Positions 18,122-26,180 of a stretch of DNA of 64,000 nucleotides are shown one piece after another (within the stretch, counting starts at the first letter, position 1; each line of letters begins with the position of its first letter). The position numbers and the translations under genes were made by a program. The notes beneath the pieces were generated by a model. It made no database searches. It had not been told where the DNA came from and was given only the letters and a program-made list of their open reading frames with translations. Source of the stretch: Pseudomonadota bacterium (lineage in GTDB: Bacteria > Pseudomonadota > Alphaproteobacteria > SHVZ01); the NCBI GenBank assembly GCA_016195085.1, contig JACQAG010000031.1, positions 124,001-188,000 of the forward strand, written 5' to 3'.

Positions 18122-18843
18122 GCGGCGCGGCGCGCCCGGCGGTGCTTGACCAAGTCCATCCAGCGGGCGGCCAGCGTGCGGCCGAGGCTCATCGCCTGGT
18201 CGAGGTGGCGGTCCATCTCGGCTTGCATGCGGGCCTTGACGTCGCTCCAGCCCGAAGCCGCTTGTGCGGCCGGGCTCGCCGCCCAGTCTTCGAGGATCCG
18301 GCGGTCGACCTCGGGATGGAACTGCACGCCATAGGAGACCTCGCCCACGCGATAGGCCTGGTTCCGGCAGAAATCGTTGGTCGCCAGCAGCACGGCGCCG
18401 TCCGGCAGGTCGAGGGTGTCCTCATGCCACTCCATTGGCCTGAGATCCGGCCCACGCCCGGTAAAGAGCGGGTCCGCAGCGCCGGCGGCGGTCACCGTCA
18501 CCGGTTGGAAGCCGAACTCGATGGCGCGATGCCGATAGACACGCCGGCCGAGCCCGCGCGCCAGGATCTGGGCACCGAGACAAATGCCGAGCACCGGGAT
18601 GCCGGTCTCGTGGAAAGCACCGACTAGGCGAAACAGGGGGCGATAGTGGGGATAGGTGTCGTCCGCGGCGACGCTCATCGGCCCGCCCAAGAGCAGGAGG
18701 CCGGCGAATTCCTCCGGCCGGTCGGGCAGGGCATCGCCGCGGAGCGGCTCGACGGTGATGCGCTCCGCCCCCGCCCGATCGAGCCCCTCGCCGACGACGC
18801 CGGCCGGCGCCTCCGCCTCGTGCTGGATCACCAGAATGCGCAT
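18118..18843 (-). CDS. GMP synthase-like class I glutamine amidotransferase
   Basis: A 241-residue stand-alone amidotransferase with the full triad: Cys88 in VLGICLGAQ, and His176 and Glu178 in QFHPEV. It also shows LLLLGGPMSV near residue 50. The group includes proteins annotated as GMP-synthase-like and YfeJ-like; with no synthetase domain the true donor-acceptor reaction is unknown. It is followed on the same strand by nothing, since it ends head-on against the glycosyltransferase gene. Confidence 0.88.
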   Translation of the reverse strand: MRILVIQHEAEAPAGVVGEGLDRAGAERITVEPLRGDALPDRPEEFAGLLLLGGPMSVAADDTYPHYRPLFRLVGAFHETGIPVLGICLGAQILARGLGRRVYRHRAIEFGFQPVTVTAAGAADPLFTGRGPDLRPMEWHEDTLDLPDGAVLLATNDFCRNQAYRVGEVSYGVQFHPEVDRRILEDWAASPAAQAASGWSDVKARMQAEMDRHLDQAMSLGRTLAARWMDLVKHRRARRAA

Positions 18844-18916
18844 GCTCGACCCTCCTTGCCGGCCGGGCGAAGGTGGTCTGTCAGCCAGCCGATGGCAAGA
18901 GCCGACATGGGGGCAA

Positions 18917-19546
18917 TCACCCTGCCAATCCGGCGCCGGGCGGAGGCGTCTTCACCGCCTCGATGATCTTCACCACGTCGAGATAGACGTTCTCGACCCG
19001 GCTGAGCCGGAAGCCGGCCTTCTCGACATTGCCGACCGTATCGCGGTTGAGCGCCGGGCCGAATCGGCGGGTGAGCGGCGTCAACAGATCCATGAGCACG
19101 CCGAAGGGCGCGATCTGGCTGCGCACATGCTCGAACATGAGGATCTGCCCGCCGGGCTTCAGCACCCGGTGCAATTCGCGCAACCCCACGACCGGCTGCG
19201 GCACGGAACAGAAGGTGCAAACCGTCGCCACCGTGTCGACGCTGTCGTCGGGGAGATCGAGATGGCACACATCCATTACCTTGAGAGCGATGGTTCCGGG
19301 GTAGCGAGCGGCCTTTCGCTCCGCCCGCTCCAGCATCTTCGGGCTGATGTCGATGCCGAGGAGATCCAAATCCGGCGGCAGGAACTTGAAGTCGTTGCCG
19401 GTGCCGGCGGCGACCAGCAGCGTCTTGCCCCGGACCTTGGCGAAGAGCCGTCGCTTGTGCACGCCCAGCCGACGGTCGTCGGCGAAGGTGAGGAGATCGA
19501 AGCTGCGGCTGGCGGCATCCCATTTCCGTTGCGTGGCTTCGTCCAT
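18917..19546 (-). CDS. class I SAM-dependent methyltransferase
   Basis: This 209-residue protein has the class I Rossmann motifs: VAAGTGNDFKFLPP (motif I), DLLGIDISPKMLERAE (motif II), VMDVCHLDLPDDSVD, then ELHRVLKPGGQILMFEHV. It resembles the UbiE/MenG-like and phospholipid N-methyltransferase group, but the substrate cannot be read off. I start it at the ATG giving MDEATQRKWDAAS; an upstream in-frame extension overlaps the next gene and looks like shadow. It lies 13 bp downstream of a small membrane protein gene, so they are probably cotranscribed. Confidence 0.86.
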   Translation of the reverse strand: MDEATQRKWDAASRSFDLLTFADDRRLGVHKRRLFAKVRGKTLLVAAGTGNDFKFLPPDLDLLGIDISPKMLERAERKAARYPGTIALKVMDVCHLDLPDDSVDTVATVCTFCSVPQPVVGLRELHRVLKPGGQILMFEHVRSQIAPFGVLMDLLTPLTRRFGPALNRDTVGNVEKAGFRLSRVENVYLDVVKIIEAVKTPPPGAGLAG

Positions 19547-19559
19547 GGCCGAGCCCGCC

Positions 19560-19940
19560 TCAGAGGCCGGCATCGAGCACGGCGCCCTTGAGCGCGCGGT
19601 CGTAGAGCTTGAGGGCGAGCACCACGACGAGGCCGAAGCCCGCTCCGACCATCGCCGCCTCCGCGGTTGCAAGCGATCCGGCGCCCATCGAGTCGCGCAT
19701 GCCGAAGAGCATGCCGCCATACATGCCGATCAGCGATCCCGGCATCATCGTCTCGAACATGCCGAGGAGCGGCGCCAGCAGCATTCCCACGACCAGATGC
19801 AGTGCCATGCCGACGGCCATGCCGAGCATCATGGCAACCACCATGTCCATGCCCGGCCACACCAGGGCGCGCACGCCAAGCGCCACCGCCGCGCCGATCA
19901 GGCTACCGGCTAAACAGTCTCCGATCGCGAACAGCATCAT
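19560..19940 (-). CDS. methionine-rich small membrane protein, unknown function
   Basis: A 126-residue protein with four hydrophobic segments and an unusual methionine and glycine load: about a dozen Met between residues 30 and 85, in runs such as MDMVVAMMLGMAVGM and MFETMMPGSLIGMYGGMLFGM. Two start codons abut (ATGATG); the second, at 19937, has the better spacing to the GGGAGG site. Met-rich membrane helices are seen in some copper-handling proteins, but no metal-binding motif is clear. It is followed closely by the methyltransferase gene. Confidence 0.7.
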   Translation of the reverse strand: MMLFAIGDCLAGSLIGAAVALGVRALVWPGMDMVVAMMLGMAVGMALHLVVGMLLAPLLGMFETMMPGSLIGMYGGMLFGMRDSMGAGSLATAEAAMVGAGFGLVVVLALKLYDRALKGAVLDAGL

Positions 19941-19992
19941 CGACCTCCCTTGGGCTATCGTCCTGGCGGGCTCCGGCTCGCAAGCCGGCGGA

Positions 19993-20886
19993 TCATTCTT
20001 CGATGCGAACGTGGTCGGCGGACCAGGGGCCGGGCCAGGCTTCCGCGCCCGCGCCCGCGCCGCGGAGCCGCCGGCACTGGCCGACGGGCACGCCGCGGGC
20101 GATCAGGAGCGGGCCCAGGCCAACGCATTCGGTCGTCATCGGGTGCTCGGCGAAGATGCCGGTCGAGCCCAATTCCGGCTCCGCCGGCACATAGACCGCC
20201 GCACCCGAGGTGTTGGGCTCGCTCAGCCCGTTGATGCGCTGCACGCCGACGGTCCCAACCACCGCCACCGGACACATGAGCTCGATCGCCCGCGCGCGGG
20301 CGCAGGCGAAGACGCGGGTGTAGCCCGAGGCAAGATCGGTCATCGAGGGCACCAGCAGCAGGTCGGGCTTCGCCTGCTGCAGCCTCGCGGCCAGCGCCGG
20401 CTGCTCTACATCGAGGCAGACGGCGATGGCAAGCCGAAGCCCGCGCCAGGGAATGATCTTGAGCGCATCGCCGGGCCGCACCAGCCAGCCGTCCGCACGC
20501 TGCTCCCAAGGGGTCAAGCAGAGCTTGTCTTGCGTGTAGGTCGCCCCCGGCGTGATCAGATGCGCGCGATTGACGAAGCCGTTCGCCTGCGCCGCCGGCA
20601 TCGAGCCGGCCAAGAGGGTGATGCCGGTGCTCCACACCGCGTCGGCCAGTGCGGCCAGCGCCTTCGGCGCTTGGGCGGCCATGAAGGCGACCTCGCCCGC
20701 GGGCTCGAGGCCGGGCGGCGCGAAGGCGAGAAAATGCGCCGCCACCCATTCCGGCAGCATGATGAGATCGACACCACCGGCCGCCGCCTCCTCGATGCGA
20801 TGGATCGCCTGGTCGATCCACTCGTCCAGGCTCACGAGCGGCTGGCCGAGATTGGTCGCCCACAAGGCGAGCGTCACCTGCTCCAT
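19993..20886 (-). CDS. carbon-nitrogen hydrolase (nitrilase superfamily)
   Basis: A 297-residue nitrilase-fold amidase. The Glu-Lys-Cys triad is present: Glu46 in LPEW, Lys121 in DKLCLTPWE, and Cys157 in IAVCLDVE. The YTQDKLCLTPWEQ form of the lysine motif places it among carbamoylase/aliphatic-amidase-like members rather than true nitrilases. Substrate unknown. It lies 52 bp upstream of the Met-rich protein on the same strand. Confidence 0.87.
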   Translation of the reverse strand: MEQVTLALWATNLGQPLVSLDEWIDQAIHRIEEAAAGGVDLIMLPEWVAAHFLAFAPPGLEPAGEVAFMAAQAPKALAALADAVWSTGITLLAGSMPAAQANGFVNRAHLITPGATYTQDKLCLTPWEQRADGWLVRPGDALKIIPWRGLRLAIAVCLDVEQPALAARLQQAKPDLLLVPSMTDLASGYTRVFACARARAIELMCPVAVVGTVGVQRINGLSEPNTSGAAVYVPAEPELGSTGIFAEHPMTTECVGLGPLLIARGVPVGQCRRLRGAGAGAEAWPGPWSADHVRIEE

Positions 20887-20931
20887 GGTAGATCCCTTGT
20901 GGGGAGCCCGTTGCCTCGGATCCCGGATGAT

Positions 20932-20963
20932 GATTCACCACGGAGGCACGGAGAACACGGAGA
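20932..20963 (+). repeat. left inverted repeat of the GxxExxY cassette
   Basis: A 32-bp sequence beginning GATTCACCACGGAGGCACGG. It recurs inverted at 21365-21396 with 31 of 32 bases matching. It starts 46 bp upstream of the nitrilase start codon and ends 14 bp past the GxxExxY stop. Such CACCACGGAGGCACGG words are, from memory, common near GxxExxY genes in many phyla. Confidence 0.85.
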
Positions 20964-20976
20964 AGAAAGCGTAGTT

Positions 20977-21357
20977 TCAGAAAACAAAGCGGCGAAGTCC
21001 ATCCTTGAGAGCGACGACGTTGAAGTTCATCAGGAGCCCCACCTTGTGACCGCTGAGGCGGAGGTAGGTTAGCATTTGCGCTTCGTGGATCGGCATCAGT
21101 CGGTCAACTGCTTTGATTTCAAGGATGAGTTGTCCATCGGCAACGATGTCCATGCGATAGCTGCAATCCAATCGAATGTCTTTGTACACAACGGCGAGAG
21201 GAACCTGGCGGGAGTGTGGAATACCCGCTCGCCCGAGCTCGTAGCATAGACATTCCTCGTAGGCAGACTCGAGCAATCCTGGTCCGAGCTGGCGGTGCAC
21301 CTCGATCGCCAACCCGATGACTTGCTCGCTCAACGCGCTTCCATGCTTGAGATTCAA
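20977..21357 (-). CDS. GxxExxY protein (PD-(D/E)XK-like)
   Basis: A 126-residue protein of the GxxExxY family. The name-giving motif is in GPGLLESAYEECLCYEL (about residues 25-41). Further family blocks are LAVVYKDIRLDCSYRMD, the EIKAV segment (LILEIKAVDRL), and the C-terminal LMNFNVVALKDGLRRFVF. The D...E-x-K pattern matches the PD-(D/E)XK nuclease fold, although no nuclease activity has been settled for the family. The start is TTG at 21357, and its ribosome binding site (GGAGA) is the end of the flanking inverted repeat. The gene plus two 32-bp repeats makes a compact cassette of about 465 bp between unrelated genes. Confidence 0.9.
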   Translation of the reverse strand: MNLKHGSALSEQVIGLAIEVHRQLGPGLLESAYEECLCYELGRAGIPHSRQVPLAVVYKDIRLDCSYRMDIVADGQLILEIKAVDRLMPIHEAQMLTYLRLSGHKVGLLMNFNVVALKDGLRRFVF

Positions 21358-21364
21358 ACTTTGC

Positions 21365-21396
21365 TCTCCGTGTCCTCCGTGCCTCCGTGGTGAATC
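21365..21396 (-). repeat. right inverted repeat of the GxxExxY cassette
   Basis: Inverted copy of the 32-bp repeat at 20932-20963, with one mismatch. It ends 15 bp before the hutH stop codon and supplies the ribosome binding site for the GxxExxY gene. Confidence 0.85.
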
Positions 21397-21411
21397 TTCA
21401 ATCGGGCTCCA

Positions 21412-22950
21412 TCAGTCGAGGCTCGGCAGCGCGGCAGCGCCGGGGAAGTCGTTGAAGGTGCCGGATTGCACCAGCGCCTTTGCCGCGGCGATGTCGGGGG
21501 CGAGATAGCGGTCGCGCTCATGGAAGGAAATGCGCGCCCGGATGAGCGAATGGGCGCGGGCGAGCTGGCGCGAGGTCGCGAGCGGCCGGCGCAGATCGAT
21601 CGCCTGCGCCGCCGCCATCAGCTCGATCGCCACGATCCCGGCGGTGTTGTCGGCCATGTCGGCGAGCCGGCGCGCGGCGAAGGTGGACATGCTGACATGG
21701 TCTTCCTGGTTGGCCGAGGTCGGCAAGCTGTCGACCGAGGCCGGATGCGCCAAGGATTTGTTCTCCGAGGCGAGTGCGGCGGCGGTCACTTGCGCGATCA
21801 TGAAGCCGGAATTGACCCCGCCATCGCGGATGAGGAAGGCGGGCAGGCCGCTCATATGCGGATCGATCAGCAAGGCCAAGCGCCGCTCCGACAAGGCGCC
21901 GGTCTCGGCGATCGCCAGCGCCAAGGTGTCGGCCGCCATCGCCACCGGCTCGCCATGGAAGTTGCCGCCGGACAGGACCTCGCCCCGATCGGCGAACACC
22001 AGCGGGTTGTCGGAGACGGCGTTGGCCTCGATCAGCAAGGTCGAAGCGGCAAAGCGCATGTGATCGAGGCAAGCGCCCATGACCTGCGGCTGGCAGCGCA
22101 GACAATAGGGGTCCTGCACCCGGTCGTCGCCCTCGCGGTGCGATTCGCGGATGGCGCTGCCGCGCAAGAGCTCGCGGTAGACGGTCGCCACATCCGCCTG
22201 GCCCTTGTGGCCGCGCACGGCCTGGATGCGGGGATCGAAGGGCGTGTCCGAGCCGGCCGCACCGTCCACCGTCATGGCGCCGGCGATCAGCGCGGCCATG
22301 AACGCATCTTCCGCCTGATAGAGGCCGGCAAGCGCCAATGCGGTCGACACTTGGGTCCCGTTGAGGAGCGCCAGGCCTTCCTTCGGCGCCAGCTCCAGGG
22401 GTGCGATCCCGGCATGGCGAAGCGCATCGGCCGCCGAAACGATGCGGCCTTCGATGCGGGCTTCGCCCACGCCGATGAGCACGGTCGAGAGATGGGCGAG
22501 CGGCGCCAGATCGCCCGAGGCGCCGACCGAGCCCTTCGATGGGATGCAGGGATAGACCTCGGCGTTGGCGAGCGCCAAGAGGGCGTCGATCACCACGTGC
22601 CTGACGCCGGAATAGCCGAGCGCGAGGCCGGCTGCCTTCAGCACCAGCACCAGGCGGACCACGGCGTCGTCGAGGAGCGGCCCGGTGCCGGCGGCATGGC
22701 TCAAGACCAGGCTTCGCTGCAGCTCCTTCAGCTTCTCCGGCGGGATGCGGGTCTTCGCCAGGAGGCCGAAGCCGGTGTTGATGCCGTAGACGGTGTCGTG
22801 GTCAGCCACCACGCGCTCGATGATCCTGGCCGCGGCCTCGATGCCGGGACGTGAGGCGGGATCGAGCGCCACCGGCACCTTCTGGCGCCAGATCCGGCGG
22901 AGATCGGCCAGCGTCAGCTTGCCGGGGACGATGGTGAAGCGCTCCATCAC
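21412..22950 (-). CDS. hutH: histidine ammonia-lyase
   Basis: A 512-residue enzyme that removes ammonia from L-histidine to give trans-urocanate, the first step of histidine degradation. The Ala-Ser-Gly triad that cyclises to the MIO cofactor lies at residues 144-146 in [17 protein letters not shown], and the catalytic Tyr55 is in VYGINTGFG. Other family blocks are [31 protein letters not shown] and [11 protein letters not shown]. It lies downstream of hutU on the same strand, separated by 120 bp filled with a palindromic repeat. Confidence 0.97.
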   Translation of the reverse strand: MMERFTIVPGKLTLADLRRIWRQKVPVALDPASRPGIEAAARIIERVVADHDTVYGINTGFGLLAKTRIPPEKLKELQRSLVLSHAAGTGPLLDDAVVRLVLVLKAAGLALGYSGVRHVVIDALLALANAEVYPCIPSKGSVGASGDLAPLAHLSTVLIGVGEARIEGRIVSAADALRHAGIAPLELAPKEGLALLNGTQVSTALALAGLYQAEDAFMAALIAGAMTVDGAAGSDTPFDPRIQAVRGHKGQADVATVYRELLRGSAIRESHREGDDRVQDPYCLRCQPQVMGACLDHMRFAASTLLIEANAVSDNPLVFADRGEVLSGGNFHGEPVAMAADTLALAIAETGALSERRLALLIDPHMSGLPAFLIRDGGVNSGFMIAQVTAAALASENKSLAHPASVDSLPTSANQEDHVSMSTFAARRLADMADNTAGIVAIELMAAAQAIDLRRPLATSRQLARAHSLIRARISFHERDRYLAPDIAAAKALVQSGTFNDFPGAAALPSLD

Positions 22951-22953
22951 GAG

Positions 22954-23052
22954 CCCCCATCCCGGCCTTCCCCCGCTCTTGCGGGGGAAGGAGACGACGA
23001 TGCGCCCATTGACTCCCTCCCCCGCGCATGCGGGGGAGGGCAGGGGTGGGGG
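22954..23052. repeat. nested palindromic repeat between hutU and hutH (double-hairpin type)
   Basis: Two hairpins lie side by side: CCTTCCCCCGC/GCGGGGGAAGG around TCTT (22966-22991) and CCCTCCCCCGC/GCGGGGGAGGG around GCAT (23015-23040). The outer ends (CCCCCATCCC and GGGTGGGGG) also pair. The same design recurs at 57016-57114 and 61016-61118. It sits inside the hutUH transcript and could set the relative amounts of the two messages. Confidence 0.8.
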
Positions 23053-23070
23053 AAATACCGGCGCACGGCG

Positions 23071-24798
23071 TCAGCCGTCCAACATCGGCAGCTTGAGGCC
23101 GTGCTCGCGGGCGCATTCCTTGGCGCGCTCGTAGCCGGCATCGGCATGGCGCATGACGCCCGAGGCCGGATCGTTGGTCAGCACCCGCTCCAGCCGGCGC
23201 GCCGCTTCCTTGCTGCCGTCGGCGACGATCACCATGCCGGCATGCTGCGAATAGCCGATGCCGACGCCGCCGCCGTGATGGATCGAGACCCAGGTGGCGC
23301 CCGAGGCGCAGTTCAACAAGGCGTTCAGGAACGGCCAGTCGGAGACCGCATCCGAGCCGTCGAGCATGCCCTCGGTCTCGCGGTTGGGGCTGGCGACGGA
23401 GCCGGAGTCCAGATGGTCGCGGCCGATCACGATCGGCGCCTTGAGCTCGCCCTTGGCCACCATCTCGTTGAAGGCGAGTCCGACCCGGGCCCGTTCGCCG
23501 AGGCCGAGCCAGCAGATGCGCGCCGGCAGGCCTTGGAACTGGATGCGCTCGCGCGCCATGTCGAGCCAGTTGTGCAGATGCGCATGGGTCGGCAGCAGCT
23601 CCTTCACCTTGGCATCGGTCTTGTAGATGTCTTCCTTCTCGCCCGACAGCGCCACCCAGCGGAACGGTCCGACGCCGCGGCAGAACAGCGGGCGGATATA
23701 GGCCGGCACGAAACCGGGGAAGTCGAAGGCGTCGGCGACCCCCATCTCCTTGGCGAATTGCCGGATGTTGTTGCCGTAGTCGAGCACGGGGATGCCGAGG
23801 CGGTGAAACTCCAGCATGGCGCGCACTTGCGTCGCCATCGACTCCTTGGCGGCGCGCTCGACGCCGCGGGGATCGGTCTCGCGCCGCCGCGCCCACTCAT
23901 CCAGGCTCCAGCCCTGGGGCAAGTAGCCGTTCAAGGGATCATGGGCGCTCGTTTGATCGGTGACGACGTCGGGCCTGATGCCTCGGCGGACCAGCTCGGG
24001 GAAGATGTCGGCGGCATTGCCGAGAAGACCGACCGAAAGCGCCTTGCCCGCGGTCGTGGCCTCGCGGATCATCGCCAGGGCCTGGTCGAGGGAATCGGCC
24101 TTGCGGTCGAGATAGCGCGTCTCCAGGCGCCGCTCGATCCGGCTTGGCTGGCACTCGACCGCGAGCAATGAGGCGCCGGCCATGGTGGCGGCGAGCGGCT
24201 GCGCCCCGCCCATGCCGCCCAATCCGCCGGTCAGGATCCATTTGCCCTGAAGACTGCCGGCATAGTGCTGGCGGCCGACCTCGACGAAGGTCTCATAGGT
24301 GCCCTGCACGATGCCCTGGGTGCCGATATAGATCCACGAGCCCGCGGTCATCTGCCCGTACATCATCAGACCTTTGCGGTCGAGCTCGTGGAAATGCTCC
24401 CAGGTGCCCCAGGCCGGCACCAGGTTGGAGTTGGCGATCAGCACCCGGGGCGCGTCCGCATGGGTCTTGAAGATGCCGACGGGCTTGCCAGACTGCACCA
24501 GCAGCGTCTCGTCCTCGCCGAGATCCTTCAGGCTGGCGACGATGCCATCGAAGCTGGCCCAGTCGCGCGCCGCCCGCCCGATGCCGCCATAGACGACGAG
24601 CTCCTCCGGCCGCTCCGCCACCTCGGCATCGAGATTGTTCATGAGCATGCGCAAGGGCGCTTCGGTCTGCCAGCTCTTGGCCGAGAGCACGCTGCCGCGG
24701 GGCGCGCGAATGCGCCTGGTGTTGTCGAGACGCCGCGTCGCCGCTGGCGTGGTCGCGCCCGCCTGCCGCGGTCGCTTGTCGACGTCGTTCGAAGCCAT
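23071..24798 (-). CDS. hutU: urocanate hydratase
   Basis: A 575-residue NAD-dependent enzyme that converts urocanate to 4-imidazolone-5-propionate, the second step of histidine degradation. Conserved stretches are [40 protein letters not shown], the NAD-binding [13 protein letters not shown], the [14 protein letters not shown] block, [12 protein letters not shown] and the C-terminal [15 protein letters not shown]. It is the first gene of hutUH. A HutC-type operator lies about 90 bp upstream of its start. The next enzyme, imidazolonepropionase (hutI), is not in the window. Confidence 0.97.
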   Translation of the reverse strand: MASNDVDKRPRQAGATTPAATRRLDNTRRIRAPRGSVLSAKSWQTEAPLRMLMNNLDAEVAERPEELVVYGGIGRAARDWASFDGIVASLKDLGEDETLLVQSGKPVGIFKTHADAPRVLIANSNLVPAWGTWEHFHELDRKGLMMYGQMTAGSWIYIGTQGIVQGTYETFVEVGRQHYAGSLQGKWILTGGLGGMGGAQPLAATMAGASLLAVECQPSRIERRLETRYLDRKADSLDQALAMIREATTAGKALSVGLLGNAADIFPELVRRGIRPDVVTDQTSAHDPLNGYLPQGWSLDEWARRRETDPRGVERAAKESMATQVRAMLEFHRLGIPVLDYGNNIRQFAKEMGVADAFDFPGFVPAYIRPLFCRGVGPFRWVALSGEKEDIYKTDAKVKELLPTHAHLHNWLDMARERIQFQGLPARICWLGLGERARVGLAFNEMVAKGELKAPIVIGRDHLDSGSVASPNRETEGMLDGSDAVSDWPFLNALLNCASGATWVSIHHGGGVGIGYSQHAGMVIVADGSKEAARRLERVLTNDPASGVMRHADAGYERAKECAREHGLKLPMLDG

Positions 24799-24850
24799 TG
24801 GTCAGCTCCCGAAGATCCACGCCGGACGGTTGCCGACGGCCAGACTGGAT

Positions 24851-24950
24851 CGGATGACGCGCGACTTCAACGAGCTTGCGCACCATCAGTTTGTCTATAC
24901 ATATCTGCCTGTCGGAAGGCCTCCTGGCAAGGGTCTGCTTGCGGCGGCCT
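24851..24950 (+). repeat. direct repeat A, hutU-side copy of the operator segment
   Basis: These 100 bp match 34171-34270 at 81 of 100 positions without gaps, in the same orientation and exactly 9,320 bp apart. The best-conserved core covers TTTGTCTATACATATCTGCC. The two copies bracket the less GC-rich block with the split cucumopine-synthase-like pair, hyuAB, ABC transporter and RpiR gene. They look like the footprint of an insertion or segmental duplication. Confidence 0.8.
24889..24906. promoter_or_regulatory. HutC-type operator upstream of hutU
   Basis: The site reads AGTTTGTCTATACATATC. It holds GTCTATAC, which fits the GT-N-TA-N-AC core known for operators of the HutC subfamily of GntR regulators. 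It is about 90 bp upstream of the hutU ATG. Three sister sites precede hutC, the second transporter operon, and the dioxygenase/EamA pair. The rest of 24799-25026 shows no gene. Confidence 0.72.
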
Positions 24951-25026
24951 GCTTGGGCGGCTGTATCAGCCGGGCGCAACGATCGAGTTTCGCTCCAGAC
25001 GCGTCCACAAGGTGCCCGCGCAAAGT

Positions 25027-25575
25027 CTACTTCTCATGCAAAATCGCAGCGATCGAATCGAACTCGGCGGGAGTACGATGCGGAAATGCCACGCCTAGAT
25101 TCCATGGAAAAATGAAATGGATCCACCGGTGCATTCTGATGACGTAGGTCATCATCGCTCCGGTAAGCTCCACGTAATCTTCCTTGCTCGATAGTTGGTC
25201 GAGCGCATCCGCGTAGGTCTGCCCCATATCATGCATCTTGGTGAGGCCAAGATCCGCCATGAACTCGAAAACATTGAAGGTGCCGACAAGAAACTCCTTC
25301 GTCATCCGGACTATCGTCGAAAGTTCCACATCTGGATATTGCGACACTTTGAGGAAGCGATACATCACGTCGGCGCCGACCAGCATCAAATAGGCTTCAA
25401 GATGCACGAGCACGGTGAATGATTGCTTGCCGGTTCCGGCGCCGCTCTCGATGACACCCCAGCGGATCTTTTGAATCTCATTGGGCTCGGACAGCCAGAT
25501 TTGATCGATTTGCCGCTCGATCTCGGCCTTCGCCTGACGCCAATCGCCCTGGTATTTCTTGACTGCAGACATCAT
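25027..25575 (-). CDS. stand-alone helical-bundle protein, cucumopine-synthase C-domain-like
   Basis: A 182-residue all-helical protein. It aligns with the helical half of the two fused proteins at 36288 and 38329: EPNEIQKIRWG (here about 30-40) against EPEDLRKVRLG and EPDEIRQFRSG, and HFIFPWNLG (153-161) against YHYFPWYVG and FHYFPWGLG. Those halves correspond to the C-terminal helical bundle of cucumopine synthase. Its ATG overlaps the stop of the upstream cyclophilin-like gene (25572-25575), so the two are translated together and probably form a two-subunit version of the same enzyme. Base composition is visibly less GC-rich than the hut genes next to it. Role inferred. Confidence 0.72.
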   Translation of the reverse strand: MMSAVKKYQGDWRQAKAEIERQIDQIWLSEPNEIQKIRWGVIESGAGTGKQSFTVLVHLEAYLMLVGADVMYRFLKVSQYPDVELSTIVRMTKEFLVGTFNVFEFMADLGLTKMHDMGQTYADALDQLSSKEDYVELTGAMMTYVIRMHRWIHFIFPWNLGVAFPHRTPAEFDSIAAILHEK

Positions 25576-25994
25576 GCGGCTCCCCGAACTGTGACGCGCA
25601 CCAAATTCTTTTTGGGATTGGCCACGGTCTGCTCGTAGACGGACTGGCCGAGGCGGCGCAGGATCGGCAGATCGGACTCGACCACTTGTCCGAATTTGTT
25701 GATCGAAGCGCTCTCAGTGATGCTGCCGTAGCACAGACAGATGGTCTGTCCGGGCGCGTAGAGATAGACGGCGCCCAGCGTCCGGCGCACCATGTTGTTG
25801 CGCCCGAGATGAACGATCCTTGTCGGCAGCCAGAACGACTCGCCCGAAATGACGACATGCCCGAGCACGCTCTCGAGCGGTAGTCGCTTCACTACTTCGT
25901 CGACAACGTCCGGATTATCGTTGGCGAGCAATGCGACTTTGAATTTGAGATCCACGTCCGATGCGTGGAACTCAAGAAATGCGGGTGCCGACAT
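25572..25994 (-). CDS. stand-alone cyclophilin-like protein, cucumopine-synthase N-domain-like
   Basis: A 140-residue protein (from ATG 25994, preceded by GAGGGCAGG; an in-frame ATG at 26012 would add six residues). It matches the cyclophilin-like half of the fused proteins: HVVISGESFWLPT (46-58) against HPVVSGESVYAWT and HAVVTGESMYAWT, followed by GQTICLCYG and LGQSVYEQT. This fold is the N-terminal domain of cucumopine synthase and is related to DUF3830. The invariant His-x-Val-Val/Ile-(S/T)-G-E-S motif is kept, but the following Trp of the fused copies is changed. First gene of a two-gene unit, divergent from hyuA. Confidence 0.7.
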   Translation of the reverse strand: MSAPAFLEFHASDVDLKFKVALLANDNPDVVDEVVKRLPLESVLGHVVISGESFWLPTRIVHLGRNNMVRRTLGAVYLYAPGQTICLCYGSITESASINKFGQVVESDLPILRRLGQSVYEQTVANPKKNLVRVTVRGAA

Positions 25995-26012
25995 CTGCCT
26001 GCCCTCATCCAT

Positions 26013-26180
26013 CGCCGCCTGGAAACCGTACTTAAGTTCTGGATCAATTTATTCACGTTGTCAACATAGGAAAAATCTAATACACATGATGCAACCGAAA
26101 CCGAACGAGCAAGCGTCACGGGGCATTGCCGGAGCGCTTGCCTCCCAGAGGTCCAACCAACCGGGGCTGAGACCGAGTCG
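26013..26180. promoter_or_regulatory. divergent promoter region of the transferred block
   Basis: These 168 bp separate the split-enzyme genes (minus) from hyuA (plus). They are AT-rich for this genome. A perfect -35 hexamer TTGACA for the minus strand is at 26064-26059, inside the 9-bp palindrome GTTGTCAAC (26057-26065), a possible regulator site. I could not fix -10 elements with confidence. The RpiR-type regulator encoded at 33178 is the obvious candidate to bind here. Confidence 0.45.

Noticed and set aside
20932-21396. Classical insertion sequence
   Set aside because: The inverted repeats are clear, but no transposase and no target-site duplication could be seen; described as a cassette instead.
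24854-24980. Possible small protein beginning MTRDFNELAHHQFVYTYLPV in direct repeat A
   Set aside because: The same reading exists in copy B but without a start codon, and the conserved core is the operator, so a duplicated regulatory segment explains it better.
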